The notes under the pieces are model-generated. The model saw only the letters and a program-made list of their open reading frames with translations. It was not told where the DNA came from and did no database searches. The translations under genes and the position numbers were made by a program. From positions 1 to 21,459 of the IMG/VR virus record IMGVR_UViG_2088090015_000068: 21,459 nucleotides of DNA. The stretch is one strand, 5' to 3'. Below are positions 1-6,116 of the stretch, in pieces. The first letter of the stretch is position 1; every line of letters starts with the position of its first letter. The stretch comes from a virus.

Positions 1-48
1 CCCGCTACCCCGCCCGAGCCGCTCCTTTGGACGGAAGGAACTGAGATC
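1..48 (+). other. Left edge, probable 3' end of an upstream gene
   Basis: These 48 bases precede the first complete gene. The second reading frame stays open from the edge to a TGA at 50-52, which would overlap the next ATG as ATGA, the junction style common elsewhere in this window. The third frame stays open to a TGA at 42-44. The first frame is also open and runs in frame into the next gene, so that gene could begin outside the window. Too little is present to say which is real or what it encodes; in phages with this capsid family a portal or scaffold gene often lies here. Confidence 0.35.
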
Positions 49-459
49 ATGAACGAAGTACAGATGCACCCAGACGACTATGTCCTCTGGCTCAAGGGCA
101 TGTTTGACACCCTGGGCGACCGGATGCCTACCCGCGAGGAGTGGAACCGCCTCCGGGAACAGAATGTGATGCAGGTAGGCGACGTGGTAATGCGCCGGGT
201 GGAGGAGCGGGAGATCGCCCACCGGGAGAAGATGCGACGGGCCAAAGAAGCAGAGGAAGTAGAAGCGAAGATGAAGGCATATCAGCACATGCAGGATATG
301 TACGCGCAGAAGGCGCAGGATCCCAACGCGAAGACGATTGTGTCGTACCAACCTGGCATGGTCCTGATGGTGGATGACTCCTACACAAATATCAGCCCGC
401 AGCTCGCCGCAAGGGCGATGAGCGAAGTTAACCTACCCGCTTCTGCTAAGAAGCGCTAA
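49..459 (+). CDS. Small charged phage protein upstream of the capsid gene, function unknown
   Basis: This 136-aa soluble protein has no signal peptide or membrane segment. Its N-terminus (DDYVLWLKGMFDTLGDRMP) looks like a short helical domain. Residues about 45-90 are strongly charged and Glu/Lys/Arg-rich (REIAHREKMRRAKEAEEVEA), predicting a single amphipathic helix or coiled coil. The ATG at 49 has an AAGGAA Shine-Dalgarno at 35-40. I do not recognise the family. Its position just before the major capsid gene, with a long coiled-coil-like helix, would fit a scaffold or head-assembly accessory, but 136 aa is short for a scaffold and this is only positional inference. The frame is open to the left edge, so an earlier start outside the window cannot be excluded. 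Confidence 0.7.
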   Translation: MNEVQMHPDDYVLWLKGMFDTLGDRMPTREEWNRLREQNVMQVGDVVMRRVEEREIAHREKMRRAKEAEEVEAKMKAYQHMQDMYAQKAQDPNAKTIVSYQPGMVLMVDDSYTNISPQLAARAMSEVNLPASAKKR

Positions 460-474
460 TTTAACTCTAAGTTA

Positions 475-504
475 TTGACAACGCTGAACATCGGGGCGTA
501 TCAT
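475..504 (+). promoter_or_regulatory. Sigma70-like promoter for the capsid operon
   Basis: A perfect -35 hexamer TTGACA (475-480) is followed after 18 bases by TATCAT (499-504), one mismatch from TATAAT. It lies in the gap between gene 49-459 and the capsid gene. Transcription would start near 511, giving a leader of about 128 bases. The -10 box lies inside the left arm of the inverted repeat at 490-532. A small palindrome, TAACT-cta-AGTTA at 462-474, sits directly upstream of the -35. Host RNA polymerase is the expected user. Confidence 0.65.
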
Positions 505-532
505 CCATGTAACTCGGATGGTATGCCCCGAT
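490..532 (+). promoter_or_regulatory. Long stable hairpin / inverted repeat overlapping the capsid promoter
   Basis: Arms 490-506 and 516-532 pair over 17 positions with a 9-base loop (507-515). Fifteen pairs are Watson-Crick and the two others (498/524 and 501/521) are G-U wobbles, so the stem is unbroken as RNA. No T-run follows, so it is not a standard intrinsic terminator. On transcripts reading through from upstream it could act as an RNase processing or stability element. As DNA it is an imperfect dyad covering the -10 box and probable start site, hence a possible operator. Confidence 0.6.
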
Positions 533-541
533 AGCGCATAC

Positions 542-628
542 GGAGTTCGACCTCCTAAAAAGTCGATTCCGCTGGTCGAAGGCGACATTTCGACAAAAGA
601 ACCGACTTTCCCCCATCTCGCCAGGAGG
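542..628 (+). promoter_or_regulatory. Structured capsid-gene leader with possible Shine-Dalgarno sequestration
   Basis: The capsid ribosome-binding site AGGAGG (623-628) has an exact six-base complement CCTCCT at 551-556. Between them two nested stems are visible: AAAGTCG (559-565) with CGACTTT (603-609), and inside it GTCGAA (575-580) with TTCGAC (589-594). An alternative hairpin pairs GGAG (542-545) with CTCC (552-555) around a six-base loop, which would free the ribosome-binding site. The two folds exclude each other. That this is a working switch is inference; pairing was done by eye without energy calculation. Confidence 0.4.
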
Positions 629-638
629 CGAACCCCCA

Positions 639-1745
639 ATGTTGACTAATTTCAGTCTGCTCACCGACGAGCAGAAGACGATCTGGTCGAAGGACATGTG
701 GCATCACGCGCGTAACTACGCGTTTACCAACAAGTTCCTCGGCAATGGATCTAATTCCATGATCCAGCACATCACCGAGCTCAAGAAGTCCGAGAAGGGC
801 GCGCGAGCCGTGATCACGCTGCTGGCCGACCTCGAAGGCGACGGTATCGCCGGCGATCGCACCCTCGAAGGTAACGAGGAGGCGATGAAGTCGTACGACC
901 AGGTGATCCGAATCGATCAGCTGCGTCACGCCAGCCGCCACGAAGGCCGCATGGCCGACCAGAAGTCGGTCGTCGAGTTCCGTAATAACGCCCGTGACGC
1001 CCTCGCGTACTGGCTGGCCGACCGTGTCGACCAGATGGCCTTCCTGACCCTGTCCGGTGTCAGCTATGCCATGCAGAACAACGGTGTTGCCCGTACCGGC
1101 TCCGACCTGCAGTTCCTGGAGTTCGCGGCCGATGTCGCCACCCCCACCTCGCAGCGCCGTCTGCGCTGGGATGCGACGAACTCGGTGCTGGTCCAGTCCG
1201 GTGCTACCTCGGCCGTGACGACTGCGGACACCCCCAGCTACAAGATGCTGGTGCTGCTCAAGGCCTACGCCAAGACCCAGTACATGCGCGGCGTTCGCAG
1301 CGGCGGTGAGGAGACGTTCCACGTCTTCATGACCCCCCAGGCGATGGCCAAGCTGAAGCTGGACCCGGATTACATCGCCAACCTCCGCTACGCCCAGACC
1401 CGCGGTGACAGCAACGAGCTGTTCACTGGCGGTACGGTCAAGGTGGATGGCATGTTCATTCACGAGTTCCGCCACGTGTACAACACCTCGGGCGCCGCTT
1501 CCGGCTCGAAGTGGGGTGCGGCCGGCGCGGTTGACGGTTGCCAGATCCTCTTCTGCGGCGCCCAGGCGCTCGCGATGGCAGACATCGGCGACGCCACGTG
1601 GGTCGAGAAGGGCTTCGACTACGACAATCAGCAGGCCATTTCGACCGGCAAGATTGTTGGCTTCCTGAAGCCTCGTTTTAACTCCATCTACTCCGGCAAC
1701 ACCGTGCAAGACTTCGGTGCCCTGTCGGTGTACGTGGCCCAGTAA
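639..1745 (+). CDS. Major capsid protein, N4-gp56 family
   Basis: This 368-aa protein forms the icosahedral shell. It matches the N4-gp56-type major capsid family (HK97-like fold) in length and in several recognisable stretches: the N-terminal region with KFLGNGSNSMIQHITELKKSEKG, here residues about 32-54; a GDGIAGDRTLEGNEEAM segment; the conserved basic stretch around residues 95-130 with the pattern RHEGRMADQKSVVEFRNNA followed by WLADRVDQM; and a C-terminal IVGFLKPRFNS. The ATG at 639 is preceded by AGGAGG at 623-628 with 10 bases spacing. Codon use is strongly GC-ending, as expected for a highly expressed gene; one 60-base line I counted (1081-1140) is about 67% GC. It is first in a probable two-gene transcription unit with the next gene, between a strong promoter and a terminator. 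Confidence 0.93.
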   Translation: MLTNFSLLTDEQKTIWSKDMWHHARNYAFTNKFLGNGSNSMIQHITELKKSEKGARAVITLLADLEGDGIAGDRTLEGNEEAMKSYDQVIRIDQLRHASRHEGRMADQKSVVEFRNNARDALAYWLADRVDQMAFLTLSGVSYAMQNNGVARTGSDLQFLEFAADVATPTSQRRLRWDATNSVLVQSGATSAVTTADTPSYKMLVLLKAYAKTQYMRGVRSGGEETFHVFMTPQAMAKLKLDPDYIANLRYAQTRGDSNELFTGGTVKVDGMFIHEFRHVYNTSGAASGSKWGAAGAVDGCQILFCGAQALAMADIGDATWVEKGFDYDNQQAISTGKIVGFLKPRFNSIYSGNTVQDFGALSVYVAQ

Positions 1746-1756
1746 GGAGAAGGATA

Positions 1757-2185
1757 ATGGCTAATAAGCTTGCAACTCGTAGCTCTGGCCGAGTCCTCTC
1801 GGCGGAGTTTATCTTCAACCTGACCGACACGATGGACACCACGGCGGGGGTCAACCAGGCCTTCAGTACCGCCGCGGGCGTCTACGACGTCATTCGCCTT
1901 CCGGCAATGGCGTACGTGGTTGGGGGCGAAATCGTGGTGGAGACGGCTTCCAACGACTCCAGCACGGCGACCCTCGCGGTTGGTGATTCGGCCTCGGCGG
2001 CTCGTTACCTGGCGGCGACCTCGATCAAGACTGCGGCCCGTACGGCCCTGGTCCCGACCGGGTTTGTCACCACCGGCAATGACCTCCGGATTACCCTGGC
2101 CAATGCTGGCGGCGACGCCACGGCGGGCAAGGTCCGAGTCCGGGTTGAGTTCGTGATCCAGAACAACGTTCACGAAAACAACTAA
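1757..2185 (+). CDS. Candidate capsid decoration protein
   Basis: This 142-aa beta-rich protein is rich in Ala, Thr, Val and Gly, with no cysteine and no membrane segment. The sequence alternates short strands: VYDVIRLPAMAYVVGGEIVV, then TATLAVGDSASAARYLAA, then a VTTGNDLRITLANAGG segment and a final KVRVRVEFVIQNN strand. Small beta-rich proteins of this style commonly sit directly behind N4-gp56-family capsid genes. The ATG at 1757 has a strong ribosome-binding site, AAGGAGAAGG, starting at 1745. It follows the capsid gene by 11 bases and is followed immediately by an intrinsic terminator, so both are probably made together in large amounts. A role in decorating or stabilising the capsid is inferred from position, size and composition; no catalytic motif is visible. 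Confidence 0.7.
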   Translation: MANKLATRSSGRVLSAEFIFNLTDTMDTTAGVNQAFSTAAGVYDVIRLPAMAYVVGGEIVVETASNDSSTATLAVGDSASAARYLAATSIKTAARTALVPTGFVTTGNDLRITLANAGGDATAGKVRVRVEFVIQNNVHENN

Positions 2186-2208
2186 TATCCTGGCAAGGTG
2201 CGGTAAAC

Positions 2209-2239
2209 TAAAGGGGCCCAACTCGGGCCCCTTTATTTT
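2209..2239 (+). terminator. Intrinsic terminator after the capsid/decoration pair
   Basis: Arms 2209-2219 and 2225-2235 form an 11-bp perfect stem (TAAAGGGGCCC / GGGCCCCTTTA) with a five-base loop AACTC, followed by TTTT at 2236-2239. It lies 24 bases after the stop codon of the decoration gene. The A-tract on the left arm and the T-tract on the right are consistent with a rho-independent terminator. It separates the high-output head genes from the connector genes, whose own entry would need read-through or a promoter nearby (see TAAACTAA at 2204-2211). Confidence 0.9.
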
Positions 2240-2253
2240 GAGACGGAGTTCCC

Positions 2254-2652
2254 ATGCAGAAGCAGATTCGCGTTAAGTCCAGCCGTAATTTTGTGATGGT
2301 CTCGACGCTAGGCCATGCCATCCAGTTCGTGAAGAACGAAGAGACCACTATTCCTGCGGTCCTCCTGTCCGAGGCCCTCGCTCAGGGCGTCGTCCCGATT
2401 GAAGACGACGACCTGCCCCAGGACCCGGCGATGATGGACAGCGCCCCGGTCGACCCCATGAAGCGCAAGGCGGACCTGAAGGCAGCTATCCAGGCCATCA
2501 AGAACCGCAATCACCGCGAAGATTTCGGCGCCACAGGCAATCCGAAGGTCGCAGCGACGGAGAAGTACCTGGGCTGGCACGCCTCGGGCAAGGAGATCGA
2601 AGCGGCGATCCAAGAGCTCAATGACGAAGCCGCGGATGCCGGGCTGAAGTAA
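2254..2652 (+). CDS. Small conserved-type phage protein between capsid and adaptor genes
   Basis: The product is 132 aa. The N-terminus (SRNFVMVSTLGHAIQFVKNE) looks like a short beta-hairpin domain and is followed by TTIPAVLLSEALAQGVVPIE, a pattern found in small proteins encoded next to capsid genes in other podovirus-like genomes. The C-terminal half is helical and charged, with KRKADLKAAIQAIKNRN and REDFGATGNPKVAATEKYLGW. This second half resembles a short helical DNA- or protein-binding module, but I cannot name a family. A GGAG Shine-Dalgarno at about 2245-2248 serves the ATG at 2254, just after the terminator. Its stop overlaps the adaptor start as TAATG. It is probably a head or head-tail completion accessory by position only. 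Confidence 0.75.
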   Translation: MQKQIRVKSSRNFVMVSTLGHAIQFVKNEETTIPAVLLSEALAQGVVPIEDDDLPQDPAMMDSAPVDPMKRKADLKAAIQAIKNRNHREDFGATGNPKVAATEKYLGWHASGKEIEAAIQELNDEAADAGLK

Positions 2653-3338
2653 TGACCCCTGGTGAGCTGCTAGCGCTGTTCCGTACGGAAAGCCGCGATC
2701 TCCAGTCCCCCTATCTATGGGAGGACCCGGAGGTCTACGGCTACATGAATGCCGCGCAGGAGATGTTCTGCCGCTTTACAGACGGCATCAATGATTCTAG
2801 CTCGTCAGTGACGCAGCTGGTGGTCACTGCCAATAGTCCTACGGTGGACTTGGATCCCTCGCTCCGCCGTATTCGCCAGGCTCGCCTACTGAGCACGAAC
2901 CAGTTCCTGACAATCCTCAACCCCGAGGATGTGGAGCTGGGGAACTTCGTCTATGACGACTACGGTATCCAGCGCAGTTCAGGCCTCGACCTGACTGCGA
3001 CTGGTACACCACGCTATTTGATCACTGGCATGGATGACACCGCCGCCAGGCTGTCCCCCATCCCGGTAGCTGACGACACGATTGCCTTGGTCGTTCAGCG
3101 GCTTCCCATTACAGCCATTGAGGACGACGCTGACGACCTGGAGGTGGCCGAGCGGCATCATCGGTATCTGTTGTGGTGGATGCAGCACCTGGCCCACCTC
3201 AAGCAAGACGCGGAAGCCTACGACCGTGGCCGAAGCCAGATGTTCAGGGATATGTTCCAAGCCTATTGTTCCCAGGTCTACGGGGAGCAGCTCCGTATGC
3301 AACATAAATATCGGGCTATGTCCTACGGAGGCATCTAA
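2652..3338 (+). CDS. Head-tail adaptor/connector protein (gp11/DUF6682-like)
   Basis: This 228-aa protein probably docks under the portal ring and joins head to tail. The first 40 residues carry the typical adaptor start: an amphipathic helix (MTPGELLALFRTESRDL), then a YLWEDPEVYGYMNAAQEMF helix. A beta-rich middle follows (VTQLVVTANSPTVDLDP, RRIRQARLL) and then a long C-terminal helical part with ERHHRYLLWWMQHLAHLKQD and a conserved-type aromatic/basic tail (YRAMSYGGI). This order of a helix bundle around a beta insertion matches adaptor proteins of short-tailed phages. The start overlaps the previous stop by TAATG, so translation is probably coupled. Family assignment is by pattern recognition only; the exact family name is uncertain. 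Confidence 0.7.
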   Translation: MTPGELLALFRTESRDLQSPYLWEDPEVYGYMNAAQEMFCRFTDGINDSSSSVTQLVVTANSPTVDLDPSLRRIRQARLLSTNQFLTILNPEDVELGNFVYDDYGIQRSSGLDLTATGTPRYLITGMDDTAARLSPIPVADDTIALVVQRLPITAIEDDADDLEVAERHHRYLLWWMQHLAHLKQDAEAYDRGRSQMFRDMFQAYCSQVYGEQLRMQHKYRAMSYGGI

Positions 3339-3748
3339 TGAGTCGCACGCCTGCTTCTTACAACATGACTGTGGTGCGCGGCTCGACTTGGGAGGACGAG
3401 TTCAGCTACACCGATGACGCCGGCGTAGCCATTGACCTGACTGGATATGAGGCCAGGATGCAGGTTCGCTCGCTCACGGGCCAGTACGGAACCACCACTA
3501 CTACGACATTGTTGTTGGAACTTACGACCGATGGCGCCGATCCACTGCTGGTGTGGGACACCGCGGCCGCCGGTGCGCTCAAGATCGTTGCGTCACCAGA
3601 CCAGCATGCCGTCCTCAACCCAAGTAATGCCAGGTCGGCTAAGTACGCTTACAGCATTGAGGTCTATCGGCCAGCCGGCGCCAACCCCGAGTACGTCATC
3701 CCGCTGGTGCAAGGCAAGCTCACGGTCCGGGGCGAGGTCACACGCTGA
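3338..3748 (+). CDS. BppU N-terminal-like Ig-type phage structural protein
   Basis: The product is 136 aa and essentially one beta-sandwich domain. It shows the signature order of the small phage domain seen at the N-terminus of baseplate protein BppU and in many stand-alone phage proteins: a charged start MTVVRGSTWEDEFSYTD, the hallmark AIDLTGYEARMQVRS, a central strand region ending LVWDTAAAGALKIVAS, a helix-like DQHAVLNPSNA, then YAYSIEVYRP and a final VPL-like strand with QGKLTVRGEVTR. Such proteins connect fibres or form small collar elements. ACGGAGG at 3325-3331 is a good ribosome-binding site for the ATG at 3338, which overlaps the previous stop. It sits immediately before two fibre-like genes, which supports a fibre-anchoring role (inference). 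Confidence 0.65.
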   Translation: MSRTPASYNMTVVRGSTWEDEFSYTDDAGVAIDLTGYEARMQVRSLTGQYGTTTTTTLLLELTTDGADPLLVWDTAAAGALKIVASPDQHAVLNPSNARSAKYAYSIEVYRPAGANPEYVIPLVQGKLTVRGEVTR

Positions 3749-4299
3749 TGCCAGTTATCGTCGCCAGTGGAATGACACCGCGTATCGTTGTGGTTAACAA
3801 CACCACCAGCGTTGGCAGCGTTACCGCGCGTAGCAGTAGCGTTCGCATTCCGGATCAGGGGGTCTCGCTTGGCGCCGTGACTGAGCGCACGACGGTCGTA
3901 CAGGTGGCGTCAACGGGGGTTCAAGGCGCCGCGGGCGCCCCCGGCGGGACCAGCGAGCCCCGCATCGCCAGTGAAGCACTCGGTGGCCACCGCGTTGTCC
4001 GCTCCACGGGGGCCGATACGGTCGGCTACGCCAGTAGTGACAATCCACTACACGGCGACGATACCCAGGGCATGACCTTGGGTGCCGCCAGCAGTGGGGC
4101 GACAGTCACCGTGCAGCGCACCGGTTCCGTGACCTTCAACGGCTGGGCATGGACGCAGGGCGAGCCAGTGTTTCTAGGTACTGGCGGCCTGCCAACGCAA
4201 AACGTACCGACCGCCGGCTTTGTGCAGGTGATTGGCCACGCAGAATCGGCCGACACGCTGTTCCTGCAGATCGAACCACCCATCTACTTCGAGGATTAA
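3748..4299 (+). CDS. Short fibre-like protein with collagen-like segment
   Basis: The product is 183 aa. Residues 1-55 are Val/Ser/Thr-rich and beta-like. Residues 57-67 hold a short collagen-like run, GVQGAAGAPGG, as found in trimeric phage fibres. Residues about 74-100 hold ASEALGGHRVVRSTGAD, a stretch of a type seen in phage head or tail fibres. The C-terminal module (about 119-180) has the order WAWTQGEPVFLGTGGLPTQ, then PTAGFVQVIGHA, then IEPPIYF. A related C-terminal module occurs in the next gene. GAGG at 3733-3736 may serve as ribosome-binding site, and the ATG overlaps the previous stop as TGATG. It is probably a trimeric fibre or head-fibre protein; which particle part carries it is not determined. 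Confidence 0.65.
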   Translation: MPVIVASGMTPRIVVVNNTTSVGSVTARSSSVRIPDQGVSLGAVTERTTVVQVASTGVQGAAGAPGGTSEPRIASEALGGHRVVRSTGADTVGYASSDNPLHGDDTQGMTLGAASSGATVTVQRTGSVTFNGWAWTQGEPVFLGTGGLPTQNVPTAGFVQVIGHAESADTLFLQIEPPIYFED

Positions 4300-4304
4300 C
4301 TCTC

Positions 4305-4904
4305 ATGGCTGCTCCACGCTTTCTTGCCAACATCGCTGGCCGTATCAAGATGGTCGCGACGATCGCGACGTCCGCGGGGGCGGGCGACGCCGATAAGATC
4401 CCAGCGACCAACGCCGCCGGCATCCTCGATCCGACGATCATTAACGCGGTCAACACGTCGGCCGGGGCAGGCAGTGCGGACAAGGTCGTTCTACTGGACA
4501 GCTCCGGTAAGATCGACACGACGATGATGCCGACGGGCATCGGCGCCGATACGATCAACATCGCCACCAGCGAAAACCTTGCCGCCGGGAACTTGGTCAA
4601 CATCTACGACAACGCGGGCACGGCAACGGCGCGCAAGGCCGACGGGACCGCCGAAGGCAAGGAATGCCACGGCTTCGTTCTGGCTGGCACCACGAGCCCG
4701 GCCAACGCCACGGTCTACTTGGAGGGCCAACTTACCGGCCTGACGGGACTGACGCCAGGCGCCCGGCAATATTTGACCACGACGGCCGGCGCGACTAGCG
4801 AAACCGCCCCGTCCACGGCCGGCAATGTCGTCCAGTGCGTTGGCGTTGCCGTGTCTGCCACTGCGATCGACTTCGAGCCGCAAGAGCCAATCACCGTCGC
4901 CTGA
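4305..4904 (+). CDS. Second short fibre-like protein with tandem N-terminal repeats
   Basis: The product is 199 aa from the ATG at 4305, which has GAGGA at 4291-4295 nine bases upstream; longer versions beginning inside the preceding gene lack support. After a short N-terminal helix, residues 22-47 and 51-76 are two tandem copies of a motif, TSAGAGDADKIP... and TSAGAGSADKVV..., each ending in a DPTIIN or DTTMMP turn. This start is common in phage tail and decoration proteins that carry repeats of the ADKI(P/V)xLDxxGKID type. The C-terminal 70 residues (ANATVYLEG, LTPGARQYLTTTAG, NVVQCVGVAVS, EPITV) resemble the C-terminus of the gene just upstream, suggesting duplication. The stop overlaps the next start by TGATG. 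Predicted role: fibre or capsid-surface protein. Confidence 0.7.
   Translation: MAAPRFLANIAGRIKMVATIATSAGAGDADKIPATNAAGILDPTIINAVNTSAGAGSADKVVLLDSSGKIDTTMMPTGIGADTINIATSENLAAGNLVNIYDNAGTATARKADGTAEGKECHGFVLAGTTSPANATVYLEGQLTGLTGLTPGARQYLTTTAGATSETAPSTAGNVVQCVGVAVSATAIDFEPQEPITVA
4368..4532 (+). repeat. Two tandem ~26-residue protein repeats
   Basis: The copies correspond to residues 22-47 and 51-76 of the encoded protein. Both share TSAGAG, an acidic A/S-A-D-K stretch, a small loop with AAG or SSG, and a final D-x-T-hydrophobic turn. The two are more alike in protein than in DNA, so the duplication is old or under selection for the protein. Confidence 0.6.
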
Positions 4905-6076
4905 TGGCTACGAAAAAGCCGCTCGCGCTCTACGCCGGCCGCATGAAGGAGCTGGCGACCGCCGACTCTGTATCTATTCAGTGGTCGTGGGTCGGCGGTG
5001 CGCCGACGACTCTGGCTGGTTATGGCATTACTGACGCGGTCAATAACTTCGGCGCCCAGAGTATCGCCGGCGCTAAACAATTTAACGGCGCTGTGCTGTT
5101 AACTGGCAGCTCTGGTGTCAAGCAGGCCAATCCAAAGTGGGAGTATCAGACTGAAACCGCCACGCGTCGGTGGCGCAATATATACAACGCCACCGACGCG
5201 ACTGACGGTACATTTAGCTGGGATAAGTGGAATGGGTCTACATGGGTGACCATCGCCAGCTTTGATACTAGTGCTTCTAATCTGTTCATCGGGGCCAACG
5301 CCGTCTGGCACGCTGGGAACCTGACCCCCTATACGGATAGCGCCGCTCGCGCGGCGGTTATCACAACGGCGATCACCAACGGCGACACCACGCACAGCCC
5401 CAGCGGCGACGCGGTGTTCGACGCACTGGCCCTGAAGCTCGATACCGCGCTCGGTATCAATATCGTCACCAGCGCCCCCTACACATTGGTCATGTCGGAC
5501 GCAAACAAGTCCGTTCGCATGAACATCGCATCGGCCAACGTCTGCACTTTCCCCCCAAATAGCGACGTGCCGTTCCCGATAGGTACGGAAATCTGGGTCG
5601 AGCAAGCGAATACCGGCACCACCACGGTATTGCCCGGCGCCGGCGTTACTTTCCGCGGTGCTGGTGCGGCGTATTCGCCCTCCGCGCAGTACGGCGTTGT
5701 TTGCTTCCTGAAAACCAACACCGACACGTGGACCGTCATTTCGCGAACGTCCATCCCCGAAACCGATAGCGAGTGGAACGCTCCGACTTTGTTGAATAGC
5801 TGGGTGAACTTCGGCGCCGGCTTCGATACGGCTGCTTACAGGAAAGTAAACAACCAAGTGATGCTGCGCGGGGTGATCAAGTCGGGGACGACCACCAGCG
5901 GAACGGTGCTCTTTACGCTTCCGGCCGGGTTCTTCCCGTCATCGCACCGGGTTTTCGCGGCCCTTAGTGGCGCCTCCATGGTGCGCGTAGATGTCCGAAG
6001 CACCGGCGACGTACAGCTTGGTGGTGCCGCCAGCGCCGTTTTCCTAACTCTGGACGGCATCAGTTTCTTCATTTAG
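4904..6076 (+). CDS. Tail fibre / receptor-binding protein
   Basis: The product is 390 aa from the ATG at 4904 (TGATG overlap with the previous stop). The N-terminus (LALYAGRMKELATADSV) is the type used to attach fibres in many phages. LAGYGITDAVN at about residue 43-53 is a classic phage tail-fibre repeat motif, and NAVWHAGNLTPY near residue 138 is another frequent fibre element. A middle beta domain of common fibre type follows (YTLVMSDANKSVRMN, then TCTFPPNSDVPFPIGTEI-like order, then TTTVLPGAGVTFRGAG). The last 100 residues (SWVNFGAGFDTAAYRK, then VMLRGVIKSG, then LFTLPAGFFPSSHR) form a beta-sandwich-like tip that probably binds the host receptor. No chaperone or peptidase domain is seen. 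It closes this module, just before the lysis cassette. Confidence 0.85.
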   Translation: MATKKPLALYAGRMKELATADSVSIQWSWVGGAPTTLAGYGITDAVNNFGAQSIAGAKQFNGAVLLTGSSGVKQANPKWEYQTETATRRWRNIYNATDATDGTFSWDKWNGSTWVTIASFDTSASNLFIGANAVWHAGNLTPYTDSAARAAVITTAITNGDTTHSPSGDAVFDALALKLDTALGINIVTSAPYTLVMSDANKSVRMNIASANVCTFPPNSDVPFPIGTEIWVEQANTGTTTVLPGAGVTFRGAGAAYSPSAQYGVVCFLKTNTDTWTVISRTSIPETDSEWNAPTLLNSWVNFGAGFDTAAYRKVNNQVMLRGVIKSGTTTSGTVLFTLPAGFFPSSHRVFAALSGASMVRVDVRSTGDVQLGGAASAVFLTLDGISFFI

Positions 6077-6077
6077 G

Positions 6078-6083
6078 TATAAT
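6078..6083 (+). promoter_or_regulatory. Perfect TATAAT box ahead of the lysis cassette
   Basis: TATAAT starts two bases after the fibre stop codon, 39 bases before the TTG start of the PAS-protein gene. I find no good -35 hexamer at 15-19 bases upstream, so this would be a weak or activator-dependent promoter, or chance. Its position in the only gap ahead of the lysis genes makes it worth recording. Confidence 0.35.
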
Positions 6084-6116
6084 TTGGGGGGCGATTGACG
6101 CCAAAAGGAGACGTCG

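Noticed and set aside
555-1709. 384-aa open frame on the minus strand across the capsid gene
   Set aside because: It is the antisense shadow of a GC-rich, highly biased capsid gene; composition is Val/Gly/Arg/His-rich with no recognisable domain, and there is no ribosome-binding site or operon on that strand.
4149-4304. Upstream extension of the second short fibre-like gene
   Set aside because: The extra 52 residues are Arg/Pro-rich and overlap the previous gene; the ATG at 4305 has a GAGGA site and begins a typical fibre N-terminus.
4835-4903. Upstream extension of the tail fibre gene
   Set aside because: It overlaps the previous gene in another frame and is Arg/Cys-rich; the ATG at 4904 overlaps the previous stop and begins the typical LALYAGR fibre start.
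5099-5857. 252-aa minus-strand frame across the tail fibre
   Set aside because: Antisense of a clear fibre gene; low-complexity Gly/Arg/Val content and no supporting signals.
6086-6102. Small hairpin before the PAS gene
   Set aside because: Only four G-C pairs with a five-base loop and no T-run; too weak to call a terminator or riboswitch.
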